Below, one piece after another: positions 1-6,499 of a stretch of 8,030 nt of DNA (positions are counted from its first letter, which is position 1; the number at the start of each line of letters is the position of its first letter). This stretch comes from Savagea sp. Its GTDB lineage: Bacteria > Bacillota > Bacilli > Bacillales_A > Planococcaceae. Made by a program: the position numbers and the translations under genes. The stretch lies in contig JASKZX010000074.1 in NCBI GenBank assembly GCA_030147435.1, positions 1 through 8,030 on the forward strand, in the 5' to 3' direction. The notes under the pieces were generated by a model, which was given only the letters and a program-made list of their open reading frames with translations, did not search any database and was not told the origin of the DNA.

Positions 1-854
1 CAATCGTTCAATTGCAGCGCCTACAACCGGAAGACCTCGTAGTCATTTTACAACGGGCATTAAAAGACCAAAAACGAGGCCTTGGGAAACAGTCGATTGA
101 AATAACAAAAGAACAAATCGAAACAATTGCTAGAAATGTAGGAGGAGACGCCCGAAAAGCGTTGACCGTTTTACAATCTGTCGTCACCGCAAGTGAGGAA
201 AAAGACGGTACGACGATCGTACAAGATGCGGTCATTGATTCACTCTTACAACGGATTGGAACATTTGGTGATAGAGGGGGTAGTCACTTTTACAACTTGC
301 TTTCTGCTTTGCAAAAGTCAGTACGTGGAAGTGACACAGACGCTGCACTTTATTACTTAGCTGCTTTACTCGAGACAGGAGATTTAGTCGCGGTCTGCCG
401 GCGCCTTCTCGTCATGGCTTACGAAGACGTTGGACTTGCCTCACCTGAAGTTGGCCCTCACGTCTTAGCAGCGACTGAAGCAGCGATGCGCCTCGGAATG
501 CCGGAAGCTCGCATTCCTCTTGCACAAGCGGTAATTGAAATGACCGTTGCTGAAAAATCGAACTCTTCTTATAAGGCGATCGACCGAGCGATGCGTACGC
601 TTCAGCGAAAAAAAGTAGCGGAAGTTCCTAACCATTTAAAAGATACACATTATGAAGGAGCAGAAGCGCTCGGACACGTAGGATACCAATATCCACACGA
701 TCAATTAGTCGGCACATTCGGCGGCTGGATCAAGCAACAATATCTCCCTGATGATTTAGTCGGTGAACAGTTTTATCGTCCAGTGGAAGCTGGTGACGAA
801 ATCCGCATGGGTAAAATTTATGAGCGCCTCAAACAGGCACAACAGAAAAAATAA
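1..854 (+). CDS. rarA: Replication-associated recombination ATPase RarA (MgsA/YrvN), C-terminal part, 5' truncated
   Basis: RarA is a cytosolic AAA+ ATPase of the clamp-loader clade that acts at stalled replication forks and works with single-strand binding protein. The reading frame is open through the window edge (first full codon at position 3), so the Walker A/B half lies outside and about 283 C-terminal residues are visible. What is seen: an AAA+ sensor 2 stretch GGDARKAL near 141-164; the tetramerisation/MgsA C-terminal region with RGSDTDAALYYLA (about 327-365), YEDVGLASPE (421-450), GMPEARIPLAQA (498-533) and the near-invariant GGWIKQQYLP (721-750). These are family signatures in the usual order. 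The TTG at position 12 lies inside the domain and is not a start. The stop codon lies in the A-tract of the shared terminator with cheV, which is transcribed toward it. In B. subtilis the rarA homologue yrvN sits next to yrvM/tcdA, which fits this context. No frameshift is seen. Confidence 0.95.
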   Translation, partial: IVQLQRLQPEDLVVILQRALKDQKRGLGKQSIEITKEQIETIARNVGGDARKALTVLQSVVTASEEKDGTTIVQDAVIDSLLQRIGTFGDRGGSHFYNLLSALQKSVRGSDTDAALYYLAALLETGDLVAVCRRLLVMAYEDVGLASPEVGPHVLAATEAAMRLGMPEARIPLAQAVIEMTVAEKSNSSYKAIDRAMRTLQRKKVAEVPNHLKDTHYEGAEALGHVGYQYPHDQLVGTFGGWIKQQYLPDDLVGEQFYRPVEAGDEIRMGKIYERLKQAQQKK

Positions 855-891
855 AAAACGCCTGCTTCGAATGGAAGCAGGTGCTTTTTTT
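853..891. terminator. Bidirectional intrinsic terminator between convergent rarA and cheV
   Basis: A GC-rich stem of about 10 bp (859-868 with 874-883, core CCTGCTTC / GAAGCAGG, 5-base loop) is flanked by six A on the left (853-858) and six T on the right (885-890). Each transcript therefore sees a stem followed by a U-tract. The rarA stop (852-854) lies in the A-tract and the cheV stop (890-892) touches the T-tract, so the two genes share one very compact element. Confidence 0.9.
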
Positions 892-1795
892 ATAAAATAT
901 ATTTATCAATTTTTAAAACGAGTTCGGCAATTTCTGGCTTACTTACTTGGTCATTCGCCCCTACACTTTCTCCTTTATGTTTTAAATCATTTGTAATTAA
1001 TGATGAGAAAATGATTACAGGTAGTTCAGCTAATGCTGGGTTTTCACGAATACGTTTCGTTAAATGGTGACCATCCATTTGTGGCATCTCGATATCTGTA
1101 ATAACGAGTTGCACCTCTTTTGTCACATCTTCCCCTTCTTTTGTGAGGCTTTGTAAAAAGCCTAAAGCATCGCGACCATTTTCAAAAAATGTTAAGTTGC
1201 CATAACCCGCTGCATTCAACGTTTCATGTAATAATTTTCTTAACAGTGGAGAGTCTTCCGCAATGACGATATGTTTTTCTGAACGTTCACGCTCTCCTAA
1301 CTCACGTACTTTAGATACTTGAATTCCTGTTGCTGGGTTGATCTCAAGTATAATTTTTTCAAAGTCGAGTAACAATAACATCTCTTCGCCTCGTTTAATG
1401 ACACCGATCACTTGCGAAGAATCTTGAGAATAAATGTCTGATGGCTTTTCAATTTGTTCCCATGAAATCCGATGGATCTGTGTAACATCATGCACATGGA
1501 ATACAATATGCTGTTTGTTAAACATCGCTACAATATACTTACCTTCATTGTGATCAAATGTTTGCGGAAGTCCTAGTACTTTCTCCATATTAATCACAGG
1601 TAAAACTTCTCCACGCAACTGAATAATTCCTTCAATCGCTGGGTGGGCATGAGGAATTGGTGTGACGGGCATCGGTAAAATGATTTCCTTTACTTTAATC
1701 ACGTTAATTCCGTAACGGTGCATCCCCATTTCAAATTCGATAATTTCTAGCTCATTCGTTCCACTCTCTAACAAAATCTCATATTCATTCGACAT
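890..1795 (-). CDS. cheV: Chemotaxis coupling protein CheV (CheW-like domain plus response-regulator receiver domain)
   Basis: CheV couples chemoreceptors to the CheA kinase, and phosphorylation of its receiver domain takes part in adaptation. The 301-residue product matches the family length (B. subtilis CheV is about 303). Residues about 12-155 form the CheW-like domain, with GINVIKVKEI and RGEVLPVIN. Residues about 174-300 form the receiver domain, with acidic pair E180/D181, phospho-acceptor D234 in VITDIEMPQMDG, S264/S265 after the fourth strand and K286 in SKPE, so the phosphorylation site is complete. The start at 1795 is chosen because GGGAGGAAG sits 9 bases upstream and the protein then begins MSNEYEILLESG, as in CheV homologues; an ATG at 1816 has a poorer, too-close site. 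The gene has its own promoter at 1862-1890 and ends in the shared terminator with rarA. It sits apart from other chemotaxis genes in this window. Confidence in identity is very high. Confidence 0.96.
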   Translation of the reverse strand: MSNEYEILLESGTNELEIIEFEMGMHRYGINVIKVKEIILPMPVTPIPHAHPAIEGIIQLRGEVLPVINMEKVLGLPQTFDHNEGKYIVAMFNKQHIVFHVHDVTQIHRISWEQIEKPSDIYSQDSSQVIGVIKRGEEMLLLLDFEKIILEINPATGIQVSKVRELGERERSEKHIVIAEDSPLLRKLLHETLNAAGYGNLTFFENGRDALGFLQSLTKEGEDVTKEVQLVITDIEMPQMDGHHLTKRIRENPALAELPVIIFSSLITNDLKHKGESVGANDQVSKPEIAELVLKIDKYIL

Positions 1796-1802
1796 AATGC
1801 TC

Positions 1803-1810
1803 TTCCTCCC
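1803..1810 (-). promoter_or_regulatory. Shine-Dalgarno site that fixes the cheV start
   Basis: On the minus strand the sequence reads GGGAGGAA, with 9 bases between GGAGG and the ATG at 1795. This strong site favours the 1795 start over the in-frame ATG at 1816. Confidence 0.8.
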
Positions 1811-1861
1811 GGTCATCTTTCCTGCTCTACGAAATACCTATCTCTTTCATTCTTTTATGAT

Positions 1862-1890
1862 TTTATACCTAATACCTTGTATTGTATCAA
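1862..1890 (-). promoter_or_regulatory. SigA-type promoter of cheV
   Basis: On the minus strand a -35 box TTGATA (1885-1890) and a -10 box TATAAA (1862-1867) are separated by exactly 17 bases, each one mismatch from consensus. Transcription should start near 1855, giving a leader of about 60 bases. No clear SigD motif (TAAA-N15-GCCGATAT), typical of Bacillus motility genes, is seen, so expression looks vegetative. No confident terminator lies between tcdA and this promoter, so read-through from tcdA is also possible. Confidence 0.7.
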
Positions 1891-1920
1891 CGTTTCCTAT
1901 TTGAAACAAGCAATGTTCGT

Positions 1921-2688
1921 TTATTTTTTATCAGAAATACGCTCGATCGGAATTGGCGCGATAATTGAACGGATGACCCAGCTTGCAGCAATGAGCCCGA
2001 CAACCGAAGGTACGAAAGCGTTAGAAGCTGGAGGCATGCTTTCTTTTCGAATATCGCTTTCTTCATTTCCTACATGAGAGACGACATCTTCACGAATGAC
2101 AATCGGACTTTCATCTGAAAAAATAACAGGTACTCCTTTAGAGATTCCTTTTTTCCGCAGGCGTGTACGAATCACTTTCGCAAGAGGATCTGTATGTGTT
2201 TTACTAATATCTGCAATTTGAAAACGAGTCGGGTCAAGTTTGTTTGCCGCACCCATACTCGAAATGATCGGAATATCACGCGCTAATGCTCTTTCAATAA
2301 TATCAATTTTGTAGCGAACAGTATCCGCTGCGTCAACGATATAATCGATGTCATAAGCAAACAACTCATCTGCTGTTTCATCTGTATAAAACATATGCAA
2401 TTGAATCACATCACATGCAGGGTTAATGTCTGCGATACGACGAGCCATGATATCGACTTTTCGTTCGCCAACCGTTGAAAGTGTAGCGACTAATTGACGA
2501 TTGACATTCGTAATATCGACCGTATCTTTATCAACGAGTATAATTCGTCCGACACCGGAACGTGCAATCGCTTCTGCAGCGAAAGATCCTACGCCTCCGA
2601 TACCGACAATTGCGACGGTCGTCTCTTTTAATAACTGCAAACCTTCCTGACCGATCATTAATTCATTTCTTGAAAATTGATGTTTCAT
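1921..2688 (-). CDS. tcdA: tRNA threonylcarbamoyladenosine dehydratase TcdA (YrvM/CsdL family)
   Basis: TcdA uses ATP to dehydrate N6-threonylcarbamoyladenosine at position 37 of ANN-decoding tRNAs into its cyclic form (ct6A). It belongs to the E1-like ThiF/MoeB/HesA superfamily. The 255-residue product matches the family length (about 254 in B. subtilis). The nucleotide-binding loop GIGGVGS is at residues 29-35, followed by LVDKDTVDITNVNRQ (51-65), whose D53, N63 and R64 fit the ATP-adenylation site, and DAAD at 119-122 with K127. The C-terminal tail (about 230-250) is hydrophobic, as in homologues, and I do not call it a membrane anchor. The start at 2688 is chosen for the adjacent AGAAGGGG and the family N-terminus MKHQFSRNE; the frame stays open to 2757, but that extension overlaps the 6S terminator and has no ribosome site. 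The gene follows the 6S terminator on the same strand. No strong promoter of its own is evident. Confidence 0.95.
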   Translation of the reverse strand: MKHQFSRNELMIGQEGLQLLKETTVAIVGIGGVGSFAAEAIARSGVGRIILVDKDTVDITNVNRQLVATLSTVGERKVDIMARRIADINPACDVIQLHMFYTDETADELFAYDIDYIVDAADTVRYKIDIIERALARDIPIISSMGAANKLDPTRFQIADISKTHTDPLAKVIRTRLRKKGISKGVPVIFSDESPIVIREDVVSHVGNEESDIRKESMPPASNAFVPSVVGLIAASWVIRSIIAPIPIERISDKK

Positions 2689-2692
2689 GAAA

Positions 2693-2700
2693 CCCCTTCT
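2693..2700 (-). promoter_or_regulatory. Shine-Dalgarno site that fixes the tcdA start
   Basis: On the minus strand AGAAGGGG precedes the ATG at 2688 by 4 bases. Together with the homologous N-terminus this rejects the longer open frame up to 2757. Confidence 0.7.
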
Positions 2701-2742
2701 TCCTTTTCCACTTTCCTCTATCTTATCACGTTCTTTCTCTAA

Positions 2743-2778
2743 ACATAAAAAAGTCACTAGCGATTGCTAGTGACTTTT
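2743..2778 (-). terminator. Intrinsic terminator of the 6S RNA gene
   Basis: A perfect 13-bp inverted repeat (2749-2761 with 2766-2778, 4-base loop) containing AGTCACTAGC / GCTAGTGACT is followed on the minus strand by a run of six T with further Ts after it. It begins about 10 bases after the closing helix of the 6S RNA. On the plus strand the T-run is shorter, so the minus-strand direction is favoured. Confidence 0.85.
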
Positions 2779-2785
2779 CATATGT

Positions 2786-2975
2786 ATGACAAATCCCGAC
2801 TGTGCCGTCGGAGAACAATATCGTTTTGAGCCCGCAAGATAGCAGGTGGGTGCTCGCATCTATATCTTTGACGTCCGCAAGCGGCATGTCATCCATATAG
2901 AGATATAAAGCTCCCTTACGATTGGTGTTAGGTCAAAACTGAATGTGTTCGACGTACACTTCAGGATTTGTCTGT
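2786..2975 (-). ncRNA. ssrS: 6S RNA (Bacillus 6S-1/BsrA type)
   Basis: 6S RNA mimics an open promoter, binds SigA RNA polymerase holoenzyme and is released when the polymerase copies a short product RNA (pRNA) from it. The ends pair perfectly: GACAAATCC (2972-2964) with GGATTTGTC (2796-2788), giving a mature RNA of about 185-190 nt, as expected for the family. The 3' arm reads CGGCACAGTCGGGATTT, close to the 3' end I recall for B. subtilis 6S-1, and the 5' half contains AGTTTTGACCTAACACC, matching the region around its pRNA start. The exact 5' end is inferred from the promoter. The location directly downstream of aspS and upstream of yrvM/tcdA is the same as in B. subtilis. Promoter and terminator are both present, so this is an independent transcription unit. 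Confidence 0.92.
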
Positions 2976-2981
2976 AATCTT

Positions 2982-3010
2982 ATTCTAACATAGAGACTTT
3001 TTTCACGCAA
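2982..3010 (-). promoter_or_regulatory. SigA promoter of the 6S RNA gene
   Basis: On the minus strand -35 TTGCGT (3005-3010) and -10 TAGAAT (2982-2987) are 17 bases apart, with an extended -10 TG one base upstream of the -10 box. The start is predicted near 2975, which fits the 5' end of the closing helix. The -35 box lies only 14 bases beyond the aspS stop codon. Confidence 0.75.
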
Positions 3011-3024
3011 CGAAATGAGAAAGT

Positions 3025-4797
3025 TTACTCATCTTTCGGTTGTTCGCGTAACTGAATGTTTAACTCTTGTAATTGTTCGTCTGCTACTGTATCTGGTGCA
3101 TGCGTTAATAAACAGCTTGCGCTTGCAGTTTTCGGGAATGCAATCGTATCACGTAAGTTCGATGCACCTGCTAAAATCATGACGAGGCGGTCGAGTCCGA
3201 ACGCAATTCCCCCATGTGGAGGTGTTCCGTACTCAAATGCTTCCATTAAGAAACCGAACTGTTCTTTCGCTTCTTCTTCTGAGAAACCGAGCGCTTTAAA
3301 CATCGCTTCTTGCATATCGCGTTCGTAAATACGTAAACTTCCGCCACCGAGCTCATAACCGTTTAATACCATATCGTACGCTTGCGCGCGAGCGTTTGCT
3401 GGGTCTGTTTCAAGTAAGCTCGCATCGACTGGACGTGTGAATGGGTGGTGAGCTGCGACGTAACGCCCTGCTTCTTCGTCGTACTCGAATAATGGCCAAT
3501 CAACAACCCATAAGAAGTTGTATAATGACTCATCGATTAATCCACGTTCTTTTCCGAGTTTTGAACGTAATGCACCGAGTGATGCTGCTACGACAGATGC
3601 ATCATCTGCGACGAATAATAATAAGTCGCCTGCTTCTGCTTTTGTCGCTTCTTTGATTGCAGCGCCTGCTGGTGTATCTTTAAAGAATTTCGCAATTGGA
3701 CCTGAATAGTCTTCTTCTGTCACTTTCATCCATGCGAGACCTTTTGCACCGTAACGTTTTGCAAACTCTTCCAGTGCTTCGATATCTTTACGTGAATAAT
3801 CGTCTGCTGCCCCTTTTACGCAAATCGCTTTCACTTCGCCTCCACGCTCTATTGTTCCTGAGAACACTTTGAAATCTGAATCTTTCACCGCTTCTCCAAG
3901 GTCAATTAATTCCATACCGAAACGTGTATCTGGTTTGTCTGAACCGAAACGAGCCATCGCTTCGTCATACGGCATACGTTCAAATGGTGTTTCGATATCG
4001 ATACCTTTGACACGTTTCATGACGTATTTCATTAAGTTTTCGTTCAACGTTAAAATATCATCCATATCCATGAAACTCATTTCCATGTCGATTTGTGTAA
4101 ACTCTGGTTGACGGTCTGCACGTAAATCTTCATCGCGGAAACAACGAGCGATTTGGTAATAGCGGTCAAATCCTGACACCATTAACAATTGTTTAAACAA
4201 TTGTGGTGACTGTGGAAGTGCGTAAAACTCGCCACCGTGAACACGTGAAGGTACTAAATAGTCACGAGCTCCTTCAGGTGTTGATTTCGTTAAAATCGGT
4301 GTTTCTACTTCTAAGAAGTTTTCTTCATCTAAAAAGTCACGAACTGCTTTCGTAATATCTGAACGCAATTGGAACGTTCGAGCAAGTTTCGGACGACGAA
4401 GATCGATATAACGATATTTCAAACGAACGTCTTCTGATACGTCGGATACGTCTTCGATCATAAATGGCGGGTTTTTCGCCTCGTTAATAATTTCAATTTC
4501 TTTCGCCTGGATTTCGATATCGCCTGTTGCGAGCTTATCATTTTTCTGGTTTTCTGCGCGTTCTACGACTTTACCAGTAACTGAAATGACGTATTCGTTA
4601 CGTGCTTTATCTGCCACTTCTAATGCTTCCTTTGAAATATCAGGATCAGCGACGACTTGGACGAGCCCGAAGCGGTCACGCATGTCGATAAAAATAAGCC
4701 CTCCTAAGTCTCGGCGCTTTTGTAACCATCCTTGAAGTGTCACAACTTCGCCGATATGTTCTTTCGTAATTTCTCCACAATAATGTGTACGTTTCAT
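3025..4797 (-). CDS. aspS: Aspartyl-tRNA synthetase (bacterial type, class II)
   Basis: This cytosolic enzyme attaches aspartate to tRNA-Asp using ATP. The 590-residue length is that of the bacterial type (about 592 in B. subtilis). The N-terminal OB-fold anticodon-binding domain covers about 1-105 ([19 protein letters not shown]). The class II core shows motif 1 around [20 protein letters not shown] (161-180), motif 2 with [18 protein letters not shown] (218-235) and motif 3 [15 protein letters not shown] (530-544). The insertion typical of bacterial AspRS lies between motifs 2 and 3 (about 285-420). Leu31 aligns with the Leu found in discriminating AspRS such as the E. coli enzyme, rather than the His of non-discriminating ones; this is an inference. 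The ATG is 3 bases beyond the hisS stop, and its ribosome site AAGGAAGGG lies inside the last codons of hisS, so the two genes are one operon and translation is probably coupled. Regulation is therefore expected through the hisS T-box leader. No terminator is seen after the stop. Confidence 0.98.
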   Translation of the reverse strand: MKRTHYCGEITKEHIGEVVTLQGWLQKRRDLGGLIFIDMRDRFGLVQVVADPDISKEALEVADKARNEYVISVTGKVVERAENQKNDKLATGDIEIQAKEIEIINEAKNPPFMIEDVSDVSEDVRLKYRYIDLRRPKLARTFQLRSDITKAVRDFLDEENFLEVETPILTKSTPEGARDYLVPSRVHGGEFYALPQSPQLFKQLLMVSGFDRYYQIARCFRDEDLRADRQPEFTQIDMEMSFMDMDDILTLNENLMKYVMKRVKGIDIETPFERMPYDEAMARFGSDKPDTRFGMELIDLGEAVKDSDFKVFSGTIERGGEVKAICVKGAADDYSRKDIEALEEFAKRYGAKGLAWMKVTEEDYSGPIAKFFKDTPAGAAIKEATKAEAGDLLLFVADDASVVAASLGALRSKLGKERGLIDESLYNFLWVVDWPLFEYDEEAGRYVAAHHPFTRPVDASLLETDPANARAQAYDMVLNGYELGGGSLRIYERDMQEAMFKALGFSEEEAKEQFGFLMEAFEYGTPPHGGIAFGLDRLVMILAGASNLRDTIAFPKTASASCLLTHAPDTVADEQLQELNIQLREQPKDE

Positions 4798-4800
4798 TGA

Positions 4801-6084
4801 TTAATTCCCTTCCTTTTCAAGTAAACTAACTACTTCTTCTGTAATTTTTTCAAGTGATACTTCGTGCTGCTTGCCGGTTGACATCTCTTTTAATTGAGCG
4901 ACACCTTCATCAAGTTCATTATCTCCGAGAACGATCGTATATGTTGCTCCGAGGCGGTCAGCAGATTTCATTTGACCTTTCATTTTACGCGATAAAAAGT
5001 CCATATCTGCTCGAATGCCTGCATGACGAAGTGTTTGAAGCATCGGGAATGCTTCACGTTCTGCACGACTTCCGAGTGTAACGATGTAAAGATCTAGTGT
5101 ATCTTCTCGCTCAAATGATTTCCCTTCCGCTTCGAGGGCTAATAAGAGACGTTCGATACTCATCGCAAAACCGATACCTGCTGCGTCTGGTCCGCCGATT
5201 TCTTCTGTTAAACTGTTATAGCGACCGCCACCGCAAAGTGTCGTAATAGCTCCAAATCCTTTAGACGTACTCATAATTTCGAACGCTGTATGATTGTAAT
5301 AATCTAATCCACGCACGAGGTTTGGATCTAATTCATAATCAATACCTGCTGCGTCTAAATAAGCGAGCACTTGGTCAAAATACGTGCGTGACTCTTCATT
5401 TAAGTAGTCTGGAAGTGCTGGAGCAGACTTCATTAACGGGTGCTCGTGATCTTTTTTACAATCTAAAATACGTAACGGGTTTTGGTCGAGACGTGTTTGA
5501 CAGTCTGAACAAAACTCGTCGATATGTGGTTTAAAATGCTCAACTAATGCTTCTCGATGCGCTGTTCGTGATTCTTTATCACCGAGTGAGTTAATAACGA
5601 GCTTCAAATCTGTTAATCCAACGCGTTTATATACGTCTAATGCGAGCGCAATCGTCTCGGCATCAATCGCTGGATTGTCGCTACCGATCGCTTCTACACC
5701 GAACTGAACGAATTGGCGGTAACGACCTGCTTGTTGACGCTCGTAACGGAACATCGGTCCAATATAGTATAGTTTTACTGGTTGGTCAGGATATCCGTGC
5801 ATTTTATTTTCAACGAAAGAACGAACGACAGGTGCTGTACCTTCTGGACGAAGGGTCATTGAACGCCCGCCGCGGTCTTCGAATGTATACATTTCTTTTT
5901 GTACGATATCTGTCGTATCGCCTACCGTACGTTGAAACAGTTCTGTCTGCTCAAACATCGGTGTTCGAATTTCTTCATAACGATACGTTGAACAAACGTC
6001 ACGCATAACTTTCTCTACTTGTTGCCATTTCCACGACTGTTCCGGCAAAATATCTTGCGTGCCACGTGGTACTTTGTAGTTCAT
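4801..6084 (-). CDS. hisS: Histidyl-tRNA synthetase
   Basis: This class II enzyme charges tRNA-His with histidine and ATP, and works as a homodimer in the cytosol. The 427-residue length fits the family (424 in B. subtilis). The N-terminus is the characteristic [12 protein letters not shown]. Motif 2 covers about 104-134 ([20 protein letters not shown]). The histidine-specific HisA motif [15 protein letters not shown] (256-270) holds the conserved Arg (R258), HisB is GGGRYNSL (285-292), and motif 3 is [12 protein letters not shown] (303-314). Residues about 330-420 form the anticodon-binding domain. Cys192, Cys195 and Cys209 lie in the insertion, as in many Firmicute enzymes. Two adjacent ATGs (6084 and 6087) are both served by AAAGGAGAG; 6084 is chosen by alignment to homologues. 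The frame stays open to 6225, but that part is untranslated T-box leader. First gene of the hisS-aspS operon. Confidence 0.97.
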   Translation of the reverse strand: MNYKVPRGTQDILPEQSWKWQQVEKVMRDVCSTYRYEEIRTPMFEQTELFQRTVGDTTDIVQKEMYTFEDRGGRSMTLRPEGTAPVVRSFVENKMHGYPDQPVKLYYIGPMFRYERQQAGRYRQFVQFGVEAIGSDNPAIDAETIALALDVYKRVGLTDLKLVINSLGDKESRTAHREALVEHFKPHIDEFCSDCQTRLDQNPLRILDCKKDHEHPLMKSAPALPDYLNEESRTYFDQVLAYLDAAGIDYELDPNLVRGLDYYNHTAFEIMSTSKGFGAITTLCGGGRYNSLTEEIGGPDAAGIGFAMSIERLLLALEAEGKSFEREDTLDLYIVTLGSRAEREAFPMLQTLRHAGIRADMDFLSRKMKGQMKSADRLGATYTIVLGDNELDEGVAQLKEMSTGKQHEVSLEKITEEVVSLLEKEGN

Positions 6085-6138
6085 CATGAATCTCTCCTTT
6101 TTTCTACTCATCATGACTTGCGAAGGTTCTGCAGAAAC

Positions 6139-6176
6139 AAAAAAAGCCCCATCCCTAATCTGTAAGGGACGAGAGC
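6139..6176 (-). terminator. Regulated terminator of the T-box leader
   Basis: On the minus strand GTCCCT pairs with AGGGAT, extended outward by further G-C and G-U pairs to GGGG, and is followed by seven T (6139-6145). The CCC of its 5' arm is also the partner for the T-box GGG in the antiterminator, so the two structures exclude each other. Confidence 0.88.
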
Positions 6177-6398
6177 AATCATACGCTTCCGCGGTTCCAC
6201 CCAAATTGATAGCATAGCTATCCACTTAAGTCCGATTAACGGTTCGGTTTCCGTCTATACCTACTCATTTCAGCATAGCGCTTCCGTGGTGTTTTTCGAC
6301 AAATGTTTTGTAGAAAGCTCGCAGTCTTAGGCTTTCCTTCCTCGAACAAATTGCATCTATCTACTCGCCACTTCATTAGCTTTTCTATAGTTATCTAC
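6139..6398 (-). promoter_or_regulatory. T-box riboswitch leader of hisS-aspS (His specifier CAC)
   Basis: T-box leaders sense uncharged tRNA and prevent early termination. Seen on the minus strand: the T-box sequence TGGGTGGAACCGCGG (6189-6203), a stem III hairpin GATAGC-TAT-GCTATC (6208-6222), and a stem I in which GATAGATG (6354-6361) pairs with CATTTGTC (6298-6305) and GTGG (6368-6371) pairs with CCAC (6286-6289). Between these is an internal loop with AGTA on the 5' side and GAAAAACA on the 3' side, the usual specifier-loop layout. The His codon CAC is at 6289-6291, and a second CAC follows at 6286-6288. GA-rich segments (TGA / GGAA) below the loop fit the stem I kink-turn. The T-box GGG can pair with CCC at the base of the terminator to form the antiterminator. 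The start near 6398 is inferred from the promoter. The fold was made by eye. Confidence 0.93.
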
Positions 6399-6404
6399 TT
6401 TCTT

Positions 6405-6433
6405 ATCATAAGCAGAATAAAAAGAAGTGTCAA
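6405..6433 (-). promoter_or_regulatory. SigA promoter of the hisS-aspS operon
   Basis: On the minus strand a consensus -35 box TTGACA (6428-6433) and a -10 box TATGAT (6405-6410) are 17 bases apart. Transcription should start near 6398, just upstream of T-box stem I. This is the strongest promoter in the window by match to consensus. Confidence 0.85.
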
Positions 6434-6484
6434 CTCTTTTTGTTCTTTCTAGAATTTTTCATGAAAACGGTCTACAATAGAAAG

Positions 6485-6495
6485 AAAGGTGGTGA
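6485..6495 (+). promoter_or_regulatory. Shine-Dalgarno site that fixes the TTG start of the amidase gene
   Basis: AAAGGTGGTGA differs at one base from the full anti-Shine-Dalgarno complement AAAGGAGGTGA and lies 7 bases (from GGTGG) before the TTG at 6500. It favours this start over the in-frame ATG at 6461, which has no ribosome site. Confidence 0.75.
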
Positions 6496-6499
6496 GCAG

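Noticed and set aside
1893..1924. Possible terminator between tcdA and cheV
   Set aside because: The only inverted repeat (AAACGA / TTGTTT) is six pairs with a G-U and has no following T-run.
1877..2077. 66-codon plus-strand frame across the cheV-tcdA gap
   Set aside because: Most of it is antisense to the tcdA C-terminus, with no ribosome site or recognisable domain.
2704..2748. Possible tcdA promoter with -10 TAAGAT on the minus strand
   Set aside because: The hexamer 17 bases upstream (TTATGT) is a poor -35, so the match is not better than chance in this AT-rich stretch.
2689..2757. Longer tcdA reading frame starting at 2757
   Set aside because: It overlaps the 6S terminator hairpin, lacks a ribosome site and is absent from the family N-terminus.
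3056..4111. Several plus-strand open frames opposite aspS, and similar ones opposite hisS (4854-6008)
   Set aside because: They lie antisense to well-conserved synthetase genes, have no ribosome sites or recognisable domains, and reflect codon bias of the real genes.
6085..6225. Longer hisS reading frame giving an N-terminal extension of about 47 residues
   Set aside because: The extension is the T-box, terminator and leader read as protein. It has no homology to HisRS and no ribosome site, while AAAGGAGAG stands directly before the ATG pair at 6084-6087.
6433..6499. Promoter for the amidase gene: possible -10 boxes TAGAAT (6450-6455) and TACAAT (6473-6478)
   Set aside because: Neither has a good -35 box at 16-18 bases. 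The first has only TGTCAA at 16 bases, which is the reverse strand of the hisS -35. The second would start transcription at or inside the ribosome site. A promoter must exist nearby, but I cannot place it.
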